A DNA stretch of 64,000 nt from Xenorhabdus sp014467285 (GTDB taxonomy: Bacteria > Pseudomonadota > Gammaproteobacteria > Enterobacterales > Enterobacteriaceae): contig NZ_NKHR01000014.1 in the NCBI RefSeq assembly GCF_014467285.1, positions 1 through 64,000 of the forward strand, given 5' to 3'. Numbering within the stretch: position 1 is the first letter of the stretch; each line of letters starts with the position of its first letter. The translations under genes were made by a program, and so were the position numbers. The notes beneath the pieces are model-generated. The model had not been told where the DNA came from and made no database searches. It saw only the letters and a program-made list of their open reading frames with translations. Positions 1 to 9,457 of the stretch are shown here, in pieces.

Positions 1-3000
1 CTGTGACGGTATCCCCATTATCTCCTTTATTGCCAAATCCACCTGCCAACCCATAGGGGTCGATCCAATTAGAGGGGTTATGCACATAGCCATAAGGATT
101 AAGGCCGCCTTTCAGCCCGATGGGGTCCGACGACAAATACTGCGACGTATCACAATCATAATACCGAAACCGATTATAATATAAACCGCTTTCCTCATCT
201 TCATACTGTCCGGCAAAGCGTAAATTACAGCTAATATAATAATCTTCATCATTCGCTGCCAACAGTGGCATTCGTTCCGCTTTACCCCAAGTTGTTAGCC
301 GACTTGCCCATACCAACTTACCAGATTCGCTCAGTATTTCCCGCGGTGTTCTCTGATGGTCGCTGACAATATAATGTAGCTTGCCTTTTTCATAACGGGC
401 GGAAGGGGTTAATGCTCTGGGCTTATATAACCAACAAATACTGCGATCGTAAGCAGGTGTACCATCTGCATAGATCGGAGTTTCTTCAACTAACTGGTCG
501 CCGCTCCACAGGTAGTCATACCCCATAATAGTATCGGGTTTTGCCGTTAAATCCGGTTTTCCATCCAGCCATCGTTGCAAGTTAGCCGCAGCCAGTTTGC
601 CATCATGCACCTTCAGTTTGCGGATACGCCGTCCAAAGGGATCATAACGATAGTGCCAACGTGAACCATCCGGTGTTTCACAGTGGGTTAACTGGTTCTG
701 CGTATCCCAACGATAACGCCATACCTGTGGCCGAAAGCCATCACGATGCTCGGTTTTTTCTATTTGCCGACCGTTATCATCGTAACGGTAAGTGACATTG
801 CCACGCTTAACGGCCCGTCCTGCCTGCTGATGCTGTTCAAATTGCTTAATTGCTCCTTGTGCATCCACCAGCACATGTTGATTCAGATTACCATTGGCAT
901 CATAACGAAACTGTTCTTCATAGGGTAACCGGCCATTAAATGTAGCACTAATAATTTGGTCATTCTGGTTATAACTGTAACGAGTCTGTCCCCAAATATC
1001 ATCATCAATCCTTCTGACGCTGTACGCACGATCATATTGCCAGCTACGGTTAACCGCGGTGGCCTGTGGTGGGAAATGGGGATCATTTTGTGCCAAAGTT
1101 TCACGAAACAGCGCTGTGGCTCGCCCGGCGGATTGATGCGCCAGCAACCCTGTCGAGGTATATCGGCTGGCAAGAATAAAACCTTCTGCACTTTCCCGAA
1201 CAATTTCCCGCCCCAAGGCATCATGGCTCAAAGTCAGCGGCGTATGTTGGTTAAACTGAAAATGGTTAACAGAACCCATCATGTTATAACCAAAGCGCAG
1301 GGTATGCTCACCGATAGTTTCCGCGGTTATTTGTTCAAAATCGTTCCACTCACGCGTAACTTCCCGTCCATTGATGCGTTCACATATAGGCAAGCCAAAC
1401 TCATTATATTCATATTCCACCACCGCATCGTCATTCGCTGCCCTGATAATCTGGCGACAGGCGTTATATTCATAAGTGGTAACCGATTTCAGTTCTTCCT
1501 TATCTCCCGCCTGATACCAAGTTTCCTGTCGGGTCAATAAACCTGCCGAAGAGTAATGCCAGCGCAGTGAGTGATTATCAGGGTAACTGGCCTGAATGCG
1601 ACGCCCCAACGCATCATACTGATAATCAATGGTACGGCCGGTAAAATCGACTTCACGGATAATCTGACCGGCAGCATCCCGCTCATAGCGATAGGTTTCC
1701 CCTGTTGATGCCGTAACAGAGCAAAAACGGGTGAGTCGGTCATAACTAAAGTGTAATGTCGTACCATCCGGGCGAGTAATATGAGTCAGCAGGTCAAAAG
1801 CACCATAACCATATCGAGTAGTGCGGCCTTCTCCATCAGTAACCGCAATAACACGCCGCTCACTGTCATATTCCATATGCTGGGTAACGCCATCCGGCAA
1901 TTCAATTTCTGTCAGGCTGCCATTATCGAGGCTGGCATGAACAGGGCTATAGCGGTAACGGGTTTCGTGCTTAAGTGCATCGGTAGTACGGCGCAATCGT
2001 CCCAGTTCATCCAGTTCCAATCCGGTTGTTTGGCCATCTGGCGTCATAATTGCAGCAAGCCGTTGGTGTTCGTCATAGGCATAGTGCCATTGCCGACCAT
2101 CCGGTAACAGATGCTGCCGTAATTCGCCGTGAAGACCGTATTGATATTCTTCTTTATGTCCTTGTGGATTGGTGACAGTGGTTAGATTGCCCTGCTTATC
2201 ATGATGAAATTGCCAGATATCGCCTGTGGGTAAAGTAGCCTCAATAAGCTGGCCGTGTTCATCATAGTCATAGTAAAGAGCTTCACCAGTTGGCAGAATA
2301 ATTTCGGTTAATGCACCGTCATTGTTATAGTCAAAAGTGGTGTAGCCTCCCAGTGGATCAATTTCCCAAACCTTCTGGTTGTAACGCCACTGCGTGCGTG
2401 TTTCACGCCCTAACGGATCAATCTCACGGATTACCTGATTATTCTGGTTGTAATAGGAAAGGGTTTTTCCCCCTTCTGCATCAAGATAAGTGGTAACACG
2501 AGCCTCATCATCATAGATAAAACGATCGTCCCAATAACCCACGGAAGAATGGGTAGAAATAACTCGCCCGCGCTCATCGTAATGAATATAAAAATCTGTT
2601 TTATCTGTATCATGCCAGCGGGTCATATAGCCCTGTGCGGTGTATTCATGCCACAGATGGTTTTGCTGAAAGGCATCACATTCTGCCAGATAGCCGTGTT
2701 GGTCATAATGGCAAGTGACCAGACGCTGCTGTATCTGTTGAAAGTGGTAATCCACCGTTCGCAGTTGATGATTCTGGTAGTGAAGTGTTAATCGGAAACC
2801 GTCATTGCGTATAACTTCAATCAACTGATGCTGGTCGTTATAGATAAACTGAATATGATTCTGATGGCGATCTGTGATAGCAGACAGCCGACGCCGATTG
2901 CCGTCAATATGGTTAAAATGGAAAGTTTGCTGGTTCTGTTTGTTGAGCAAACAGAGTTCACCATCAAGCTCTCCGGTCAACAAACAATGCAAAAGATGGC

Positions 3001-4231
3001 GGTTGCGAACCAAAACTTGATTTTCCGGCACAGAAAAATCATAAATCTGCCCGTCGGCATCGGTAAAATGGACTGTTTCGCCGTTTACCACTAATTGACG
3101 TGACCAGTCATCGGCCCATTTTCGCCCGAATAATCCGCTCAGACAGGCGGTAGAACGATAGGTCCGGGTTAAGGTAATCGGCAACAGGCCGGGAATTGCA
3201 ATGACTGAAAACGTTTGTAAATAATCGCCAGAGGTGATATCGACAGGTTCGCCTTTTCCACAACTACCACCTTCACATTTAGAAGGATGATTTTGATCAA
3301 ATGGGTTGTCTGGATCTTTTTCACTTTTTTTGTTTTTTTTGGACTTAGTCGATTCACTTTTCTCATCCTTTCCCTTAACTTGAACTCCTTTTCGCCCTTC
3401 GCTTGTCACTTCAGTTTCGGTTGATAATTTTTCCGCATCAGTTAGCGGCTTGGCTTCATTCAATACTTTCTCTGTTGCAAGAACTTCAGTTATCGCCTTT
3501 TCTCCTTTAACTGCTTTTGACAAAAAAGTAACTGACTCCGCACCTACTTTAATTACTGTCTTTACTTCACCCGGGCCAATAAAAAAAGAGGTAACCTCAC
3601 CTATCAAAGCTCCGCCTTTCTGAGCAGGGTTACTTAATTCCATATGTAAAGACTTTAAAAAACCTTGGGTTGTATCACCATACCACTGACCCATTTTAAA
3701 AATTGCTGAACCTGCTCCTTCTAATCCAGCAAATGAGAGCCCCTTCCCTAGTGCTTTCATTTCCATTTCAGGAATTTTCTCTATAATTTGCGAGAGATCG
3801 ACTACAGTATTAAAAAGTTCCTTTCCAAATCCTTTTATTGCTTCTCCAGGGTGCTTTACTGCCTCAGCAAGGTTATGTCCTTGTTCCTGCCCCCATTTAA
3901 TAATTTCAGGAAATTGTTCCTTACCCCATTGCATATATTGGGGAAATCTATCCCTAATAATATCAATAGGACTTTTCCCTTCAAGCAATTGAGGAGCTAC
4001 ATTAGTAAAAAAATCGTTACCAATTTTATAACTAGGCGTTACCTGAATAAGACCCCAAAGATCTCTTTTACTCCTTATATGATTTTCGGCTTGTAATTCT
4101 TGGGGTTTTTCCAGCTTAACAGGAGGATTCGCTTCCCTCGGATTCTTTTTTACCCCCTTTGGCTGACCAACAATAGTCCCCAGCGTATTTCCCGTACCGG
4201 TCGGAGTATCATCTTTTTCGCCTTTTGCCAT
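1..4231 (-). CDS. Rhs/YD-repeat protein, T6SS-type polymorphic toxin carrier (partial, C-terminus off left edge)
   Basis: The frame is open without a stop from an ATG at 4231 to the window edge, giving 1410 visible codons. AAGGAAGG lies just upstream of the ATG. Residues 1-315 are a low-complexity, Lys/Glu-rich lead-in. Near 318-334 a Cys/Gly segment runs into the TSGDYLQTF and LTRTYRS motifs that open Rhs cores. Dozens of YD repeats follow (forms such as YDALGR, YDANGN, YDPFGR). The core closes with DPIGLKGGLNPYGYVHNP near residue 1369, the Rhs boundary motif. Only about 20 residues of the variable tip are visible, so the toxin type cannot be read. Rhs shells encapsulate a C-terminal toxin and ride on VgrG/PAAR. 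The upstream PAAR-like, DUF2169 and vgrG genes fit this role. Confidence 0.93.
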   Translation of the reverse strand, partial: MAKGEKDDTPTGTGNTLGTIVGQPKGVKKNPREANPPVKLEKPQELQAENHIRSKRDLWGLIQVTPSYKIGNDFFTNVAPQLLEGKSPIDIIRDRFPQYMQWGKEQFPEIIKWGQEQGHNLAEAVKHPGEAIKGFGKELFNTVVDLSQIIEKIPEMEMKALGKGLSFAGLEGAGSAIFKMGQWYGDTTQGFLKSLHMELSNPAQKGGALIGEVTSFFIGPGEVKTVIKVGAESVTFLSKAVKGEKAITEVLATEKVLNEAKPLTDAEKLSTETEVTSEGRKGVQVKGKDEKSESTKSKKNKKSEKDPDNPFDQNHPSKCEGGSCGKGEPVDITSGDYLQTFSVIAIPGLLPITLTRTYRSTACLSGLFGRKWADDWSRQLVVNGETVHFTDADGQIYDFSVPENQVLVRNRHLLHCLLTGELDGELCLLNKQNQQTFHFNHIDGNRRRLSAITDRHQNHIQFIYNDQHQLIEVIRNDGFRLTLHYQNHQLRTVDYHFQQIQQRLVTCHYDQHGYLAECDAFQQNHLWHEYTAQGYMTRWHDTDKTDFYIHYDERGRVISTHSSVGYWDDRFIYDDEARVTTYLDAEGGKTLSYYNQNNQVIREIDPLGRETRTQWRYNQKVWEIDPLGGYTTFDYNNDGALTEIILPTGEALYYDYDEHGQLIEATLPTGDIWQFHHDKQGNLTTVTNPQGHKEEYQYGLHGELRQHLLPDGRQWHYAYDEHQRLAAIMTPDGQTTGLELDELGRLRRTTDALKHETRYRYSPVHASLDNGSLTEIELPDGVTQHMEYDSERRVIAVTDGEGRTTRYGYGAFDLLTHITRPDGTTLHFSYDRLTRFCSVTASTGETYRYERDAAGQIIREVDFTGRTIDYQYDALGRRIQASYPDNHSLRWHYSSAGLLTRQETWYQAGDKEELKSVTTYEYNACRQIIRAANDDAVVEYEYNEFGLPICERINGREVTREWNDFEQITAETIGEHTLRFGYNMMGSVNHFQFNQHTPLTLSHDALGREIVRESAEGFILASRYTSTGLLAHQSAGRATALFRETLAQNDPHFPPQATAVNRSWQYDRAYSVRRIDDDIWGQTRYSYNQNDQIISATFNGRLPYEEQFRYDANGNLNQHVLVDAQGAIKQFEQHQQAGRAVKRGNVTYRYDDNGRQIEKTEHRDGFRPQVWRYRWDTQNQLTHCETPDGSRWHYRYDPFGRRIRKLKVHDGKLAAANLQRWLDGKPDLTAKPDTIMGYDYLWSGDQLVEETPIYADGTPAYDRSICWLYKPRALTPSARYEKGKLHYIVSDHQRTPREILSESGKLVWASRLTTWGKAERMPLLAANDEDYYISCNLRFAGQYEDEESGLYYNRFRYYDCDTSQYLSSDPIGLKGGLNPYGYVHNPSNWIDPYGLAGGFGNKGDNGDTVT

Positions 4232-4241
4232 ATTTCCTTCC

Positions 4242-4598
4242 TTATGCCCCATTCATCCAGAATTTATCCCCGTGGCGTAACGTCAGTTTGCCACCAGCCC
4301 GCACAGTTTGAGTATGCTCTTCCGGGTGACATTTCCCCCCCACCGTGCCACTTTTCACTCCCATCGCCGTACCCGCTTCATCCCCCAATGTCTGCGGCAC
4401 AAAACTTTGTCCGAATACCACCACTGGCTGCCCATTCGCCCGTACCGATGTGACCGGCGCAGAGGAATCCTCCAGTTTCGCGATAACCGGATAAGGAATC
4501 GGTGGTGTAGCGGGCCCCATCGGGGTTTTACATACATCGGGAACCAGACTGATAATCAGCCATTGGGTATCTTTACGGGCAATATAGTTATCCGCCAT
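4242..4598 (-). CDS. DUF4150 PAAR-like tip protein
   Basis: Small protein of 118 residues. The start is taken as the ATG at 4598 (MADNYIARK); a longer reading from 4622 is possible. Its first 11 bases (ATGGCGGATAA) overlap the end of the DUF2169 gene, which suggests translational coupling. The C-terminal half (CHPEEHTQTVRAGGKL followed by RHGDKFWMN) has the His/Cys and short-strand pattern of PAAR-like DUF4150 proteins. These cap the VgrG spike and link it to an effector. The gene lies between the DUF2169 adaptor and rhs, the usual order in T6SS effector loci. The function is known at family level only. Confidence 0.85.
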   Translation of the reverse strand: MADNYIARKDTQWLIISLVPDVCKTPMGPATPPIPYPVIAKLEDSSAPVTSVRANGQPVVVFGQSFVPQTLGDEAGTAMGVKSGTVGGKCHPEEHTQTVRAGGKLTLRHGDKFWMNGA

Positions 4599-5808
4599 GA
4601 TTCTGCTCCTGTTCAGGTGCAAATGTGATTAAGGGAGATTTGGGATTTATTTCAAACCGTGCTTCGGTCACTCTGACAGGTAGATCAATGCTGAAATGCA
4701 GACGAAAAGTCAGCTCCAGTGTCATCGCATCGGTATCAATGATTAGCGTGTCAAGGTTCATCAATATGGGGAAAAGAGCGCCGTCTTCCATGCGGAACAG
4801 GATAAAAGGACGATGCCCCGGCAGTTGGGTTTGTAAGGAACCATCAGGCGTCAGGTTAGTCAATTGCAGTGAAATATCGGTCGAGGGCCAGTCAACTTGC
4901 TGATCCTGCGAGGCACCATTCCAGTAACCGAAATCAAAATCTTGTGGCAGATAGGGATGGCGTTGTTCCAGCCATGTTTGATCATACGTTCCGGCCAGTG
5001 TTCGCCGTGGTAACCACGCCCGCCCAATAACGCCCATACCCTGCGGTTGACAGGCTGGCTCGGTGGCTGAGAAACGGCCTGCCAGCATATCAGTAAAATG
5101 GTGTGCGGTTATCGGTGCATTCGGATGGATAATGCGCGGTGCCGGATAACGAGGCAGATCTTTCGCCTTCGCATACCACGGCAAAACAAACCCTGTACCA
5201 ATGGGATTGTATTCATAAACTGCATGAGCTATGGGAGCCTTTTCGCCATCGGGGTGTTGACTGCGTTGTTCAGGAGAGAGCTTATCTTCCTCTGTTAATT
5301 CTTTCGCCGCTTTATCATCCTCGGCTTCAATCCGGCATTCCCCGCCAAAGGCATAACGATAATCAAGCGGTAAACGGTTAAATGGTTTAGGATCAGAAAG
5401 CTGCCATTGTCCGTTATCGGGGCGGAAAAATTCCCGTTCACCTGTAATATTCAGTGTCTTATCCAGTAAAATGTCGCCATTAGCATCCATGACTGACAAA
5501 CGAACAGGGAAAGATGAGCAGGGCTTACCTTCCGGCGCATAGGCGGTGCCATTGACAATTACGTCACACTTGGGCTTAAACGGTGCCAGATCATTTTCCT
5601 GCAATACCTGCGAGATGTTCAGCCCTCCCCGATATTGATCCTGCACACACAAATCCATCACCGGCAGCAGTTCAGCCAGATATTCACCCTTCCCTGCGGG
5701 CAATAGCTGATAACCCACTTTCATGGCAATAACATCGTATTCCTGATCTTCTGTATCCAACATCCGGTAGTTCATCACCGAAAAAGGGGTGAGATTTTTG
5801 AATTCCAC
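4588..5808 (-). CDS. DUF2169 family T6SS effector adaptor/chaperone
   Basis: 406 residues beginning at a GTG codon (MEFKNLTPF) with GGAG upstream. FKNLTPF is the typical N-terminus of DUF2169 proteins, which supports the GTG over the next Met at residue 12. The protein is soluble, with no signal peptide or membrane segment. DUF2169 proteins occur next to VgrG and PAAR/DUF4150 genes and are thought to help load the effector onto the spike; that role is family knowledge and is not shown here. It starts 12 bases after vgrG stops and overlaps the DUF4150 gene, so all are probably translated from one mRNA. Confidence 0.85.
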   Translation of the reverse strand: MEFKNLTPFSVMNYRMLDTEDQEYDVIAMKVGYQLLPAGKGEYLAELLPVMDLCVQDQYRGGLNISQVLQENDLAPFKPKCDVIVNGTAYAPEGKPCSSFPVRLSVMDANGDILLDKTLNITGEREFFRPDNGQWQLSDPKPFNRLPLDYRYAFGGECRIEAEDDKAAKELTEEDKLSPEQRSQHPDGEKAPIAHAVYEYNPIGTGFVLPWYAKAKDLPRYPAPRIIHPNAPITAHHFTDMLAGRFSATEPACQPQGMGVIGRAWLPRRTLAGTYDQTWLEQRHPYLPQDFDFGYWNGASQDQQVDWPSTDISLQLTNLTPDGSLQTQLPGHRPFILFRMEDGALFPILMNLDTLIIDTDAMTLELTFRLHFSIDLPVRVTEARFEINPKSPLITFAPEQEQNHGG

Positions 5809-5820
5809 CGTCCTATCTCC

Positions 5821-7710
5821 TTAGTTCAAATCAATGTCTTTGCCGTGGATTTGCACAGGGCCGCTGGCATCAAACAGAAACGTTTTCCCTTTGATGGTAA
5901 TTTTACCGCTGCTGTCCATGCTCAATGTGCTGTTACCGCATTTCAGTTCGATCACCTTACCGGCCGAGATAGTCAGTTTTTGCCCCACGGAAATACTTTT
6001 TTGCATACCGACCGTTTCGTTTTGGCTCATGGAGACAGAGGTCTTCATATTGGCACCTACGGTAATGGTATAAGCCATACCCACCGTCAGGGTTTTGGCC
6101 TGCCCAACGGTTTCAGTGCTGCTCAGTTGCACCATTTCCTGTTTGTTCTTTTTCACAACGACGGTTTTATTGCCGTCAATCGTTTCAGTATGATTACCCT
6201 GCACCTGCGTGGTACGGTTATTTAACACTTTGGTATTCATATCCTTCTGGGCATGAATAAACACTTCTTCACTGCCTTTCGCATCTTCAAACCGCAGTTC
6301 GTTAAATCCTTCACCTTTATGGGTATGGGTTTTAAAGGTGGTACGGGTTTTCTCGGCAGGTAAATTAAGGGGCGGTCGGTTGCGGCCATTGTAGTTACAG
6401 CCTGTCACGATTGGGCGATCGATATCCCCATTAAGGTAAGAGACAATCACTTCCTGACCGATACGGGGAATGGCCATAAAGCCAAAACCATTACCGTTCC
6501 AGCCTTGTGCGACACGTACCCAACAAGAAGATCCATCCCCCGCTTCATCATGGCGATTCCAGTGGAAATGCACCTTAATGGCGCCATGCTCATTAACAAA
6601 AATTTCTTCCCCCGGCGGCCCGACAACCGTCGCCAATTCATCACCATCAGCCAAGGGTTTATAACGATACGGTGGCCGCCAATCCTCTTTCCCCGGAATA
6701 AAAGTGACACTATTGGTCAATGTTGTGCCTTCACCAGCAATACCCGCCGCTTGTGGCTGTGAACCATAGTGATTAACGGTCACCACCTGCCAACGATCAT
6801 TCATGGCCGCAATGGGGTGTGATTTCAGGATGAAGATTTTACCGGGGCGCAACTGGATACAATTGGTGTGAGCCGAACCCAATTTACTTTCGCTGTTGAG
6901 TTGATTAAGGCGTACTTCACCTAATGGTTTGCCTTCTTTACTCCACGGGAAACGCCCATAACTTTCAAATACCGCATGGCGTCCACCTTGCGGCAAAGTG
7001 GCCTGAGTCTGCAAAGGTTGTGAAGGACGCAGATAGTTATAATCCTTGTGGATATACTCATCCGGATAGAGATATTCCCCGTATTCCCATTGCCAAGCAG
7101 TCGTATCTTTATCATCAGTATTGGGCTGAACGTTGTAAGTCAGGTTAAGATCTGCGGTCATGCCCAAATGGGAATCACTGAAAAAGAGTTGTTCTTCCTC
7201 AAACCAGAAAGCAATCCCCTCTTCCGCTGCCAGCCGACACCAAAAATCATAGGCAGATTCACGCTTTTGGGTGGTGTATTCCCGTACCGGATGGAGATCA
7301 CTGTTTTCATAAAATTTGCTATCTGACTTAACGCGATGCTCTTTCAGCAATTGTTTAAGAATATCCGGCACAGACTGGCGCTGAAACAGGCGGCTGTCCT
7401 GATGCAGAGTCATCCGCCACATTTCCGGTCGGACAGTAAAGGTATAGTAAGTTTGTCGTCCGTCGCTATTGCCCTGCGCAGCCCCTGCCACGATACCTTT
7501 GACAGTACGTTCAACCTTGCCATTGCGGGTCACTGTGAGGGAGGCATAGGTTCCCAATTGATCATTGAGTACCACATTGTTAAGGGGACTGACTACATTC
7601 AATGACAGATGATAAAGCTGTGACAGCCCTTCCTGTAAACTAAAATTCACTACCTGAAAGGTCGTGCCCGGTAAGGCGCCTATCTGACAGGTAAACACTA
7701 GCCCATCCAT
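5821..7710 (-). CDS. vgrG: Type VI secretion spike protein VgrG (TssI)
   Basis: 629 residues, a normal length for a VgrG without an added effector domain. Residues 1-350 are the gp27-like base. Residues 355-440 are the gp5-type OB fold, with HGAIKVHFHWNR, SSCWVRVAQGW and PRIGQEVIVSYLNGD, the most conserved VgrG stretch. From about 500 to 575 the chain has short V/T-rich repeats expected of the triangular beta-helix needle (TETIDGNKT, TETVGQAKT, NETVGMQKS). It ends IHGKDIDLN, so cargo is probably carried by the downstream DUF4150 and Rhs proteins. It follows tssF by 10 bases. The protein trimerises and is expelled on the Hcp tube into target cells. Confidence 0.96.
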   Translation of the reverse strand: MDGLVFTCQIGALPGTTFQVVNFSLQEGLSQLYHLSLNVVSPLNNVVLNDQLGTYASLTVTRNGKVERTVKGIVAGAAQGNSDGRQTYYTFTVRPEMWRMTLHQDSRLFQRQSVPDILKQLLKEHRVKSDSKFYENSDLHPVREYTTQKRESAYDFWCRLAAEEGIAFWFEEEQLFFSDSHLGMTADLNLTYNVQPNTDDKDTTAWQWEYGEYLYPDEYIHKDYNYLRPSQPLQTQATLPQGGRHAVFESYGRFPWSKEGKPLGEVRLNQLNSESKLGSAHTNCIQLRPGKIFILKSHPIAAMNDRWQVVTVNHYGSQPQAAGIAGEGTTLTNSVTFIPGKEDWRPPYRYKPLADGDELATVVGPPGEEIFVNEHGAIKVHFHWNRHDEAGDGSSCWVRVAQGWNGNGFGFMAIPRIGQEVIVSYLNGDIDRPIVTGCNYNGRNRPPLNLPAEKTRTTFKTHTHKGEGFNELRFEDAKGSEEVFIHAQKDMNTKVLNNRTTQVQGNHTETIDGNKTVVVKKNKQEMVQLSSTETVGQAKTLTVGMAYTITVGANMKTSVSMSQNETVGMQKSISVGQKLTISAGKVIELKCGNSTLSMDSSGKITIKGKTFLFDASGPVQIHGKDIDLN

Positions 7711-7720
7711 TTTTATCTCC

Positions 7721-9457
7721 TTACATAATTGGACGATATCCTTGCAGCGGACAAGGTGATAAAAGCCACCGGAGATTGGAAACCTGCCCGATGACGGTCA
7801 TGCGTATGCGCATATCTTCGGTAAGGCAGAACGGTAAAAACTGGTACAAAGCATTGGCGAACCGGAATAGTTCCCCCTGATTGGTGTAAGCGGGTTCATC
7901 CAGTGTCAGCTCAACATGCACACAACGGTAAGGGATACCACGGATAAGCCAGTCACCGGGTGTGGATTGAATTTCTACAATACCTGCCGTCATTCGCTGG
8001 ATATTGCGGTGGGTATTACGATCAAAATCAGCGTAAAAATCGTAATCCAGCAGCAGTTGTTTAAGCGCAGATACTGAATTCAGCCAGAAACCATTAGCGG
8101 CATGGTGTGACAAGACTCTCCAGTATCGTGAACTCTCTGTCACGGGAGGATAGCTGGAAGCGGTGGGTGTCAAGTTTTTGATTTGCAAACCATCAGGAAT
8201 ATCCTCATCCGCCAAACAAATATCACCCACTGCCAGTTCAGGTAAGTCAGTATTGAATGTCACAAAATGACAGGTGAACTCTTGTTCTGGCGGCTGTTCC
8301 ATCGGCCGGGCATGGCTGTCATAAAACGTCAACGCATATTCCAACTTTCCCAAAGCATCACGGGTAATATCCAATTCATAGAACCAGGTTTCTTCATCAG
8401 CGCCGCGAAAAAAATGCGTAAATTGGTTCATAGGGTAAAACTGGCAACGTTTGCCGCGTTCTTTACCCGGCTCATCTTTTAGCTGGAGGTCAATCAGATG
8501 CAGAATCCCTTGCCCTGATGGCAGAGGCAGTGGGTAACGGGCGGTGTCTAGTGCAAAAGAAAGTGTTATCTTCGATTCACGTTCAAGATTTACCACGGGT
8601 ACACAATGGAGATGGAAAGCGTCAGCCAATTGCGCTTCGGATAAGAGTAATACTTCATTGAGCTTCAATGTCACGCTGAATTGTCGGTTTTCCGTCATGG
8701 ATAACCGATCACACATGGCTGTCGGCAAGGATAAGGTCAGAAAGTGGTGAACATGAGGCAGGTAAAGCGATTCCATCAGCATTTGCGGAGCCCAATTGCC
8801 TGCCACTGAAATGGGGGGTGACAAAATCAAGCGAGAAGCCCCGGACAAAGGTTCAAACCAAAGTGGTTCGGCTGGATATTTCAATTCGTTGTGATGCAGT
8901 TCTGCGCTCTGTAAGCTGCGACACAGAGCGAGCATCAACGTATCTGCCACTGTTTCATCAGGGCTGAGGAATAAACTAATCGGGCAAATAGGCCAATAAT
9001 CATCCTTGCCTGTATACTGGAAAGTGAGCGTAATATTGCTGCTTTCTGCCTGATAAGTGATTTTCCGTGCCACCAATATCAAAGGTTCAATGTGACATTC
9101 CCTGCTTGTGACAAACGTTACATCGGTATTGGATGAAATTTCTGATCCCCGTGGCAATATACAAGTGAGATCAAATCCTTCCATACTATTAAATTGCACG
9201 ACACTCGTTGCTGGAATACCCTTGATAGGCAGAGCTTTTAACCGCTGTAGTAAAGGTAGCGTAATTTCAGGAAAAGCATCATCGACTTTCTGATGCAGGC
9301 GAGCTATTAAAACAGCAAAACCTTGATTTAGTCTTTCAATATCAGGATCGTATCCATTAAGACTTTCTGCTAAATGAGGTTTTTCTTCGGCAGTTAGTTT
9401 TTCAAGTTGCCGCAGATAATCCAATTCCCACTGGTAATAAAATTGAAATGGATCCAT
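7721..9457 (-). CDS. tssF: T6SS baseplate subunit TssF (ImpG/VasA family), isolated copy
   Basis: 578 residues with an ATG preceded by AAGGAAG. The N-terminus (YYQWELDYLRQLE, then DPDIERLNQGFAVLIARLHQKVDDAFPEI split over residues 35-65) matches the TssF signature of a YYxxEL start and a DPhVERLiegFA box. Near residue 513 GIPYRCVHVELTLDE and then FRFANALYQFLPF match the conserved C-terminal box. TssF with TssE, TssG and TssK forms the baseplate wedge that docks VgrG. Unusually, no tssG, tssE or sheath gene is adjacent: the next gene on its 5' side is rnb. It heads the vgrG operon. It may be a baseplate variant matched to this VgrG, or part of a larger cluster continuing left of the window. Confidence 0.85.
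   Translation of the reverse strand: MDPFQFYYQWELDYLRQLEKLTAEEKPHLAESLNGYDPDIERLNQGFAVLIARLHQKVDDAFPEITLPLLQRLKALPIKGIPATSVVQFNSMEGFDLTCILPRGSEISSNTDVTFVTSRECHIEPLILVARKITYQAESSNITLTFQYTGKDDYWPICPISLFLSPDETVADTLMLALCRSLQSAELHHNELKYPAEPLWFEPLSGASRLILSPPISVAGNWAPQMLMESLYLPHVHHFLTLSLPTAMCDRLSMTENRQFSVTLKLNEVLLLSEAQLADAFHLHCVPVVNLERESKITLSFALDTARYPLPLPSGQGILHLIDLQLKDEPGKERGKRCQFYPMNQFTHFFRGADEETWFYELDITRDALGKLEYALTFYDSHARPMEQPPEQEFTCHFVTFNTDLPELAVGDICLADEDIPDGLQIKNLTPTASSYPPVTESSRYWRVLSHHAANGFWLNSVSALKQLLLDYDFYADFDRNTHRNIQRMTAGIVEIQSTPGDWLIRGIPYRCVHVELTLDEPAYTNQGELFRFANALYQFLPFCLTEDMRIRMTVIGQVSNLRWLLSPCPLQGYRPIM

Noticed and set aside
883..1540. Overlapping frames of 113 and 194 codons in the Rhs gene
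   Set aside because: Shadows of the YD-repeat coding sequence, whose true frame stays open for the full 1410 codons.
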